Below are positions 57,834-64,000 of a stretch of DNA of 64,000 bases, piece after piece. The DNA is from Oscillospiraceae bacterium (lineage in GTDB: Bacteria > Bacillota > Clostridia > Oscillospirales > Oscillospiraceae). Each line of letters begins with the position of its first letter. Within the stretch, counting starts at the first letter, position 1. The DNA lies in contig CACXAQ010000010.1 of the NCBI GenBank assembly GCA_902765595.1, positions 1 through 64,000 on the forward strand, in the 5' to 3' direction. Both the position numbers and the translations under genes were made by a program. Below the pieces are notes generated by a model that saw only the letters and a list, made by a program, of their open reading frames with translations, searched no databases and was not told the origin of the DNA.

Positions 57834-59462
57834 TTAACTTTTCTCCTTTGCGCGTTTTCTTTTTAACGCGCTGTAACCGCTGACAAGGCCGATCAGGACC
57901 CAGACGGCCGCCAGAGTCGCCAGCAGGGCCAGGGCCGCGGCGGGCAGGGGCGCGCTGGTGTCGATGTGCTCGGCCTGGATCTGATCCAGCTGGTAGAGGG
58001 AGCGGGTCTCGCTGAAGATCTTGTTCAGGAGGGTGCTGTTCACTTCTGACCCGCGCCGCTCGGACTTGCACACGCTTTCGATCAGGGTACCGGCGGCGTC
58101 ACGTACCGAGGGGGAGCCCCGGAAGACCGGGGTGGTGAAGGTGTTCTCGGTGTTCTCCAGCAGCAGCCGGGTGGCGTCGATCTTGGTGCGGTAGTGCTCC
58201 CGGTTGTCCTCTCCCGCCCGGTCCAGGTAGTCCTGATAGCCGGGGTCCTGCCGGGCCTTCAGCGTCACGGGGACGTAGCCCTCGGTCTCGGCGTAGGGGA
58301 TCTGGACGGAGTTGGTGAGCAGGAACTGGGTGAAGAGCCAGGAGGCCAGGACCTCCTGGGGATCGTCCTTGTAGAACACGCATACCGAGGGGCCCTGGGA
58401 GATCATCTTGGGATTCGCCGGGTCGAACTGGGGGACGGGGAGAACGACGGTCTCGAATTCCACCAGCTCCTCCTCGGGGATGTCAAGCAATGGCGCGTCG
58501 GTACCCATCCAGGTGGCGCCGGCGGTGGAGTCCACGGCGAAGATGCACTGACCGGCGTTGAACCAGTTGCCGGGGTAGCTGGAGATCTTGAAGGTGGAAA
58601 AGGCACGGCTGCGGGCGTGTACGGCCACCTCCTGCAGCAACTCCCGGGTGGTGTCGTTGAAGAGCAGGATCTCCCCCTCGGCGGTGGAATAGCCCGCGTC
58701 CTTCTGCCGCAGCATCTGGATCATCATGTTGTCCGTGGACTTGTAGATGAAGGGGATCAGCTTCTGCTGGCCGTTGAGCTTGAAGCTGCCGTCCGGGTTC
58801 TTTTCCAGGGCCTTTTCGGAGACTTCCCACACGAAGTCCCAGGTCAGCACCTCCGGCAGCTCATAGCCCAGAGCCTCCACAAAGGTCTTGTTCACGTAGC
58901 AGGCCTCGGTGGAGCGCATGTAGGGCAGGGCGTAACAGCGCCCGGCGATGCTGCACTCGGCCAGGAACTGGGGCACCAGCTCCTCCCGGCTGGGGGAGTC
59001 GAATTTCAGCGCCGCGCCGCCCAGACCGTAGTTGGGGTCGGCCATCAGCGCGTCCAGGGAGACCACCACCTGGGAGCCGGAGAGATAAGTGGCGATGTGG
59101 TCGGGATAGGTGACGCAGACGTTGGGGGTGGTCTTGGTGCGGATGTTGGTGATCACGTCGTTGTAGATCTTGCCGTAGTCGTTGTAGGAGAGCATCTCCA
59201 CCGTGACGTTGGGATACAGGGCCTCAAAGTCCGCGATGGCCTGCTTGTAAATGTTCACCTGGGTCCGGTTGCTCTCGTTCTTGGCCCAGAAGGTGATGGT
59301 GATGGGCTTGCTCTCATCGAAGCGCTCCGGCGGCTGGAAGATTTCGTCTTCAAGCCCGTTCTGGGCGCCCCGGTCCGGATCCATGGTCCCGTGGCAGCCG
59401 GTGAGCAAAAGGGAGCTCAGCAGGACTGAAAGGATCAGCAGAAAGGTGAGAAAACGCTTCAT
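57834..59462 (-). CDS. Extracellular solute-binding protein with extra C-terminal membrane helix
   Basis: 542 residues of the family 1 carbohydrate-binding proteins. Signal peptide with lipobox LTGC and Cys23. FDESKPITITFWAKNES, the periplasmic-binding fold and DLGVQVGD-like elements are typical. A second hydrophobic helix at the C-terminus (about 512-533) with a basic tail is unusual for a lipid-anchored binding protein. It is the last gene of the ABC importer operon and overlaps the permease gene by 4 bp. Confidence 0.85.
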   Translation of the reverse strand: MKRFLTFLLILSVLLSSLLLTGCHGTMDPDRGAQNGLEDEIFQPPERFDESKPITITFWAKNESNRTQVNIYKQAIADFEALYPNVTVEMLSYNDYGKIYNDVITNIRTKTTPNVCVTYPDHIATYLSGSQVVVSLDALMADPNYGLGGAALKFDSPSREELVPQFLAECSIAGRCYALPYMRSTEACYVNKTFVEALGYELPEVLTWDFVWEVSEKALEKNPDGSFKLNGQQKLIPFIYKSTDNMMIQMLRQKDAGYSTAEGEILLFNDTTRELLQEVAVHARSRAFSTFKISSYPGNWFNAGQCIFAVDSTAGATWMGTDAPLLDIPEEELVEFETVVLPVPQFDPANPKMISQGPSVCVFYKDDPQEVLASWLFTQFLLTNSVQIPYAETEGYVPVTLKARQDPGYQDYLDRAGEDNREHYRTKIDATRLLLENTENTFTTPVFRGSPSVRDAAGTLIESVCKSERRGSEVNSTLLNKIFSETRSLYQLDQIQAEHIDTSAPLPAAALALLATLAAVWVLIGLVSGYSALKRKRAKEKS

Positions 59463-60361
59463 CCCTTGGTCCCTCCTCTCGAAACGCCGGCCATGATCTT
59501 CTCCCGGAAGATCAAAAACAGCACGATCAGCGGCACGGAGACCACCACCACGGCGGCCATCATGGCGGGGACGTTATCCCGCCCGGCGCCGCTTTCCCGG
59601 ATGTTCTGGATGCCGTTGGACACCAGGAAGAACTTGGCCTTGGTGGTGATGAGCCGGGGCCACACGTAGGAGTTCCAGCACTCGATGACCTTGAGGATGA
59701 TGATGGTCACGATGGTGGGCCGGGAGATGGGCAGCATCACCCGGGTCAGGTACTTGAAGTCCGAGGTGCCGTCCACCTTGGCGGCCTTGTACAGCTCCTC
59801 CGGGATCTGCTCAAAGTTCTCCTTCAGCAGGTAGATGTAGAATACCGAGGTCACCGAGGGCAGGATCAGACCCAGGAAGTGCCGCAGGGCGTTGCCCCCG
59901 TCGTCGGTCAGGCCCAGGGTCTTGACGGTGACGAAGTTTGTGATGATGACCAGCTCGTTCGGGATCATCATCAGGGAGAGAAACAGGGCGAAGAGCAGGT
60001 TCTTTCCCCGGAACTGGAGCCGGGAGAAGGCAAAGGCCGCCGGGATGATCACCAGCATCATGGCCCCGGTGGTGATGACCGTGAAGATCAGCGTGTTCAG
60101 CAGGTAGCGGCCCAGGGGCTCGTCCTTGCTCTGAAAGGCGGCCAGATAGTTTTCCAGCGTGGGGTGCAGGGTGAAGAAGCTGGGGGTGAACTCCGCGTTG
60201 TAGGCGGCGGTGCTCTTCACGGAGCTGAGGATCATCCAGTAGAAGGGGAAGAGGACGATCAGCGCCCAGAGGGTCAGCAGAAAATAGGTCAGGCACTTGC
60301 GGATGCGGCCCCGGCGCAGGGCGCCCAGCTCGATCCGCTCATAGTCCTTGGATTGTCCCAT
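59459..60361 (-). CDS. ABC transporter permease, MalG/UgpE type
   Basis: 300 residues, six helices. The ATG at 60361 is chosen because GGAGG is 8 nt upstream; the GTG nine bases earlier would abut the ribosome site. The EAA loop is EELYKAAKVDGTSDFKYLTRVMLPISRP, contacting the ATPase. Sugar or polyol import is likely. It follows the other permease by 13 bp. Confidence 0.9.
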   Translation of the reverse strand: MGQSKDYERIELGALRRGRIRKCLTYFLLTLWALIVLFPFYWMILSSVKSTAAYNAEFTPSFFTLHPTLENYLAAFQSKDEPLGRYLLNTLIFTVITTGAMMLVIIPAAFAFSRLQFRGKNLLFALFLSLMMIPNELVIITNFVTVKTLGLTDDGGNALRHFLGLILPSVTSVFYIYLLKENFEQIPEELYKAAKVDGTSDFKYLTRVMLPISRPTIVTIIILKVIECWNSYVWPRLITTKAKFFLVSNGIQNIRESGAGRDNVPAMMAAVVVVSVPLIVLFLIFREKIMAGVSRGGTKG

Positions 60362-60374
60362 CGCTTCCACCTCC

Positions 60375-61265
60375 TTAATAATGGACGGTCCGCCGGCTGA
60401 CCATGAGGTTGATGACGGTGATGGTCAGCACGATGGCGAAGAGGATCAGGGCGGCCGCCGAGGCGTAGGAGGGGTAGCTGCCGCCGTTGGAATAGAGCAT
60501 GTCGTACACATAGCCCACGATGGTGTTCATCCCCGCCTGGTTCAGATCCACGCCGAAGAGGGCCACCTCATCGCTGTAGGCCTTGAAGGCGCCGATGAAG
60601 CCGGTGATGACCAGGTAGAAGATCATGGGGGAGATCATGGGCAGGGTGATGCGCCGGAAGATGCGGCCCTTGGAGGTGCCGTCCACCTTGGCGGCGTTGT
60701 AGTAGGTCTGGGGAACGCTGGCCAGGGCCCCGGTGAGGATCAGGATCTTGAAGGGCATGACCACCCAGACGGTATAGAGGCAGGTGACCAGCATCTTGGC
60801 CCAGTAGGGGCCGTTGATGAAGTCCACCGGCGTGCCGCCCAGGGCGCGGATCAGCAGATTCACCAGGCCCAGGGAGCTGTCGTCCTGCTTGAAGAGCAGC
60901 ATGAACACCAGGCCCACCGCCAGGGTGTTGGTCACGTAGGGCAGGAAGTACACCGTCTGATAGAGATTGCGCAGGGGCTTGATGGAATTGAGCCCCAGGG
61001 AAATGAGCAGGGCGATGCCGGTGGACACGGGCACGGTGATGACCACCAGGATGAAGGTGTTCTTCAGGGCCTGGAGGAAGTAGGGGTCCCGCAGCACATG
61101 GGAGAAGTTGAAAAGCCCCACGCCCGTATAGCTCTGGGAGACGGACTCAAAGTTCTCCTCCAGGGAATAGACCACCACGTCCACCAGGGGGTAGATCATG
61201 AAGACGCCCAGGAAGAGGATGGCCGGCAGCAGATACAGCCAGGCCTTCGCGTTTCGTTTATCCAT
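60375..61265 (-). CDS. ABC transporter permease, MalF/UgpA type
   Basis: 296 residues, six helices, start with GAGGG upstream. The EAA loop TYYNAAKVDGTSKGRIFRRITLP marks it as the partner permease. It lies 11 bp downstream of the ATPase gene in the operon. Confidence 0.9.
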   Translation of the reverse strand: MDKRNAKAWLYLLPAILFLGVFMIYPLVDVVVYSLEENFESVSQSYTGVGLFNFSHVLRDPYFLQALKNTFILVVITVPVSTGIALLISLGLNSIKPLRNLYQTVYFLPYVTNTLAVGLVFMLLFKQDDSSLGLVNLLIRALGGTPVDFINGPYWAKMLVTCLYTVWVVMPFKILILTGALASVPQTYYNAAKVDGTSKGRIFRRITLPMISPMIFYLVITGFIGAFKAYSDEVALFGVDLNQAGMNTIVGYVYDMLYSNGGSYPSYASAAALILFAIVLTITVINLMVSRRTVHY

Positions 61266-61276
61266 GGCGCGCCCTC

Positions 61277-62377
61277 TTATTCCGCGGTGAAGGGGATGCG
61301 CTCCTCAGTCTGCAGGTCGAACAGGAAGACCTTGTTCGGCTTCAGGGCAAAGCGCAGCTCCTCCCGGTCCGCCGTCACGGCATAATCGGAGCTGATGATG
61401 GCCCGCACCGGATCGCTGACGGCGGCACCATGGGCGATGACCACGCTGGTGTCCCGGCCCATGACCTCCACGGCCTTGAGCGTGCAGCACAGGGGGCCCG
61501 CCTTCTGGGGCACGAAGCCCTCCGGCCGGATGCCGACCCAGACCTCCCGATCCCTGACGCCGGGCACGGCCAGCACCGCGTCCTCTCCCAGGAAGAGCTG
61601 TCCGCCCCGGACGCGGCCCTTGAAGACGTTGATGGGCGGGGTGCCCAGGAACTTGGCCACGAACAGGTTCTTCGGGTCGTCATAGACCCGCTGGGGCTTG
61701 TCGATCTGCTGGATGATGCCGTCCTTCATCACGACGATCAGGTCGGAGATGCTCATGGCCTCCTCCTGGTCGTGGGTGACGAAGATGGTGGTGATGCCGG
61801 TGTTGCGCTGGATGCGGCGGATCTCCTCCCGGGTCTGCAGGCGCAGCCGGGCGTCCAGGTTGGAAAGGGGCTCGTCCAGCAGCAAGACCCGGGGCATCTT
61901 CACAAGAGCGCGGGCGATGGCCACCCGCTGCTGCTGGCCGCCGGACATCTCGGCGGGCTTGCGGTCCATGAGCTGCTCGATCTGCACCAGCTTTGCCGCC
62001 TCGTCAGCGCGCCGGAGCATCTCCGCCTTGGAGAGCTTGTCCTTCCCCTTCAGATTCTGCAGGGGGAAGAGGATGTTCTGCCGCACGGTCAGATGGGGAT
62101 AGAGCGCGTAGTTCTGGAAGACCAGGCCCACGCCCCGGTTCTCCGGGGGCAGATCGGTCACGTCGTCCTCGCCGAAGTAGATCTTGCCGGAGGTGGGCTT
62201 TTCCAGCCCGCAGATCAGGTTCAGGGTGGTGCTCTTGCCGCAGCCGGAGGGGCCCAGCAGGCCGATGAGCTGCCCGTCGGGGATCTCGAAGGTGAAATCG
62301 TTGACGGCGATCACGTCGTCCAGCTTCTTGTTGCGGTTGGGGAACTTTTTGGTCAGGTTCTGCAGTACAACTTTCAT
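61277..62377 (-). CDS. ABC transporter ATPase, MsmX/UgpC type
   Basis: 366 residues. Walker A GPSGCGKST, Q-loop, signature MSGGQQQRVAIARAL, Walker B LLLDEP with the D-loop LSNLD, and His in VTHDQEEAM. A C-terminal TOBE-type domain follows. It energises the two permeases. GAGGG precedes the start. It is the first gene of the operon and lies next to hairpin-array copy 2. Confidence 0.93.
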   Translation of the reverse strand: MKVVLQNLTKKFPNRNKKLDDVIAVNDFTFEIPDGQLIGLLGPSGCGKSTTLNLICGLEKPTSGKIYFGEDDVTDLPPENRGVGLVFQNYALYPHLTVRQNILFPLQNLKGKDKLSKAEMLRRADEAAKLVQIEQLMDRKPAEMSGGQQQRVAIARALVKMPRVLLLDEPLSNLDARLRLQTREEIRRIQRNTGITTIFVTHDQEEAMSISDLIVVMKDGIIQQIDKPQRVYDDPKNLFVAKFLGTPPINVFKGRVRGGQLFLGEDAVLAVPGVRDREVWVGIRPEGFVPQKAGPLCCTLKAVEVMGRDTSVVIAHGAAVSDPVRAIISSDYAVTADREELRFALKPNKVFLFDLQTEERIPFTAE

Positions 62378-62401
62378 GGCGTCGCATCCCTCGCAATCTC
62401 A

Positions 62402-62605
62402 TATAATGATTATGTGATGGCGAAAAGCGAAAAAGCTTTTCGCCGCGCAGCTTTGCTGCGCAGCAAAACAGCGAGCTGTTTTGCCATATACTCATTGCAA
62501 TGAGCATCGGGCGAATGATTTTTTGAATCATTCGCTGCCAAGCCTGTCGTTTGGCAGCGAAATCAATCGAAGGCTCGATTGATTTCGCCATCCGATGGTC
62601 ATTAT
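62402..62605 (-). repeat. Hairpin-array element, copy 2
   Basis: The reverse-orientation copy of 11270-11477, about 90% identical by eye, with the same order of hairpins and ends (ATAATGACCATCGGATGGCG). It lies 25 bp upstream of the ABC ATPase start. No protein-coding sense is conserved because the two copies shift frame. Confidence 0.85.
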
Positions 62606-62714
62606 GGAATAGGGTACAGCTTTCCGAATAAATTTTACCCGAAACCGGGCGGAATGGCAAGCCTTGTTTGGGAAATAACCGGATGTAACCCCTCTCCCCG
62701 GCACGAAAAAACAC

Positions 62715-62743
62715 TTGACAGCAAAAAGGGGAAAGACTACACT
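62715..62743 (+). promoter_or_regulatory. Promoter of the glycine riboswitch/gcvT transcript
   Basis: TTGACA (62715-62720), 17-bp spacer, TACACT (62738-62743). Confidence 0.8.
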
Positions 62744-62778
62744 GATAGACGGACCGAAAACTGAATAACCCGGATGAA

Positions 62779-62960
62779 TGACCCGAGAGAGACTGCCGCG
62801 GCAGAGCCGAAGGGGAATGCAAAAACTCTCAGGCAAAAGGATCGGATCAGGACGGGACTTCGGAAAGTGCGATTGCAAAAGAATCGGACGAAGGAAGCAC
62901 ACCAAAGGGGCAACCGGACGCGGCTTCGCGGCCGGGAATCTCTCAGGTATAGACGGAGGC
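62779..62960 (+). ncRNA. Tandem glycine riboswitch
   Basis: Aptamer 1 (about 62779-62865) has GAGAGAGAC, GCCGAAGGGG and ACTCTCAGGCAAAAGGA. Aptamer 2 (about 62866-62958) has CACCAAAGGGGCAA and AATCTCTCAGGTATAGACGG. Spacing and order match the two-aptamer glycine riboswitch. Glycine binding should turn on the downstream gene. Confidence 0.92.
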
Positions 62961-62993
62961 AGAAAGACGTAAGGTGTCTTTCTGCGCTTTTTT
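62959..62993 (+). terminator. Expression-platform terminator of the glycine riboswitch
   Basis: GCAGAAAGAC, seven-nt loop, GTCTTTCTGC, then GC and six T. It follows the second aptamer directly. Confidence 0.88.
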
Positions 62994-63069
62994 ATGCCCG
63001 AAAAACGCAGCCCCCGTCTCACGAAAACGAAAAACTGAAAACTCAAAACGAATAATGCGGAGGAACAAC

Positions 63070-64000
63070 ATGAGCGAACTGAAGCGCACCCAACTCTACG
63101 AGACGCACCTGGCGGCCGGCGCCACCATGGTGGATTTCGGCGGATGGGACATGCCCGTCCAGTATCCCAGCGGCATCGTGGCAGAGCACCTCTACACCCG
63201 ACATTTCTGCTCCCTGTTTGACGTGTCCCACATGGGCCGCCTTCTGGTGGAAGGCCCCGAGCGGGTGGAATTTCTCCAGCATGTGCTGTCCAGCAACGTG
63301 GGCGGCCTGGACCTGTACAAGGCCCAGTACTGCATCATCCCCGCCGAGGACGGCTCCGCCATCGACGACGCCTACCTCTACCGCTTTGAGGAGGATCGGC
63401 TCCTGCTGGTGGTGAACGCCGCCAACACCGAGAAGGATCTCCGTCACCTGCTGCCCATTGCGAAAAACTACGACGTCACCGTCACCGACATCACCGCCGA
63501 CTGGGCCTCCATCGCGGTCCAGGGCCCCAAGAGCAAGGAGCTGATGACCATCCTCTCCGGCGGAGAGGCCGTCACCGAGCCCATGAAAAACGCCCTGAAC
63601 AGCCTGATGCTGGAGGGCCACTTCGCCCGCATCGCCAAGACCGGCTACACCGGCGAGCCTCTGGGCTACGAGGTCTATGTGAAGAGCGAGGACGCCGCCT
63701 GGCTCTGGAACCGGCTGGTCGAGCTGGGGGCCCGTCCCGCGGGCCTGGGCGCCCGGGACACCCTGCGTCTGGAGGCCGGCATGCCCCTCTACGGACATGA
63801 GATGGGCCTGGACGCGGAGGGCAAGCCCATGCCCATTTTCGCCGTGCCCCTGGCCAAGTTCGCCGTCAGCTTCTCCGAGCGGAAGGGCGACTACATCGGC
63901 CGCAAGGCCCTGGAAAAGCAGTACGCCGCCTTTAAGCGCATTCAGAACCGGGACTTCTCCGATTGCGCGGACCTGCCCAAAACCATCCGCCCCATCACCC
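63070..64000 (+). CDS. gcvT: Glycine cleavage system aminomethyltransferase (T-protein), partial
   Basis: 310 residues are present before the right edge; the frame is open throughout. GGAGG precedes the ATG. Conserved parts include MVDFGGWDMPVQYPSGI, FDVSHMGR, the folate-site KAQYCIIPAEDGSAIDD, SIAVQGPKS, GYTGE and ARDTLRLEAGMPLYGHEM. T-protein moves the aminomethyl group of glycine onto tetrahydrofolate. Its glycine riboswitch leader confirms the assignment. The C-terminus (~60 residues) is missing. Confidence 0.95.
   Translation, partial: MSELKRTQLYETHLAAGATMVDFGGWDMPVQYPSGIVAEHLYTRHFCSLFDVSHMGRLLVEGPERVEFLQHVLSSNVGGLDLYKAQYCIIPAEDGSAIDDAYLYRFEEDRLLLVVNAANTEKDLRHLLPIAKNYDVTVTDITADWASIAVQGPKSKELMTILSGGEAVTEPMKNALNSLMLEGHFARIAKTGYTGEPLGYEVYVKSEDAAWLWNRLVELGARPAGLGARDTLRLEAGMPLYGHEMGLDAEGKPMPIFAVPLAKFAVSFSERKGDYIGRKALEKQYAAFKRIQNRDFSDCADLPKTIRPIT

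Overview
The window looks like chromosomal DNA from a high-GC anaerobic Clostridia, most likely an Oscillospiraceae-type gut bacterium (Flavonifractor/Oscillibacter-like). This is an inference from the strong GGAGG ribosome sites, the 2-hydroxyacyl-CoA dehydratase activator fragment at the left edge, the T-box and glycine riboswitches, the many Clostridial lipoproteins, and housekeeping genes close to Clostridial forms. No rRNA, CRISPR array or complete prophage is visible. Most of the DNA is ordinary housekeeping chromosome, broken by one low-GC mobile island and an unusually rich set of small palindromic repeats.

Layout. 1-4000: end of an activase gene, then two TraB/GumN lipoproteins. 4140-5280: ilvE under a near-consensus promoter but broken by an internal deletion. 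5540-10060: sbcD-sbcC. 10076-11233: a beta-lactamase-like serine hydrolase. 11270-11477: a hairpin-array repeat. About 11570-15572: a decaying low-GC tyrosine-recombinase element (TnpA/TnpB/TnpC-like, Tn554 style) lying against the 3' end of tRNA-Leu. 15781-17501: two-subunit aconitase X. 17747-24968: htpG, hemW, a VanW-domain protein and metG. 25241-27311: two CobW-type GTPases, one with a duplicated His/Cys-rich metal-binding insert. 27500-31975: HAD hydrolase, GT2, zinc-ribbon and leucine-rich-repeat membrane proteins, and a YgjP-type metallopeptidase. 32013-41296, mostly minus strand: malQ, a PfkB kinase with a MATE transporter, a thioesterase/GT39/DUF364 operon, and a TrpB2-type gene behind a Trp-type T-box. 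41750-47171: msrA, a REP-associated transposase in a nest of its own palindromes, an aspartate aminotransferase, a TSUP transporter, a fused racemase/symporter remnant and a PH-domain protein. 47752-50159: L,D-transpeptidase and a membrane protein. 50577-50972: three tRNA genes (Glu, Met, Val), two with a repeat tethered to their 3' ends. 51490-57740: lipoprotein, a MATE operon, NhaC antiporter and another lipoprotein. 57834-62377: a complete carbohydrate ABC importer operon. 62779-64000: tandem glycine riboswitch and the start of gcvT.

How the parts fit. Clear regulatory logic is visible for the glycine cleavage gene (glycine-sensing leader), the TrpB2-type gene (tRNA-Trp-sensing T-box with a UGG specifier) and the 52507 MATE gene (uncharacterised attenuator-like leader). 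Many promoters have the standard 17-bp spacing. The most unusual content is not protein-coding. It includes (i) a repeat joined to tRNA 3' ends that carries copies of the host tRNA's own 3' end, (ii) a 200-bp element made of consecutive hairpins, present twice, (iii) a foldback element whose core is shared between copies but whose terminal arms differ while still pairing, and (iv) GTAG-headed palindromes around and inside the transposase gene. Several genes (ilvE, aspartate racemase/symporter, the recombinase operon) carry deletions or frameshifts that are either real decay or assembly errors.
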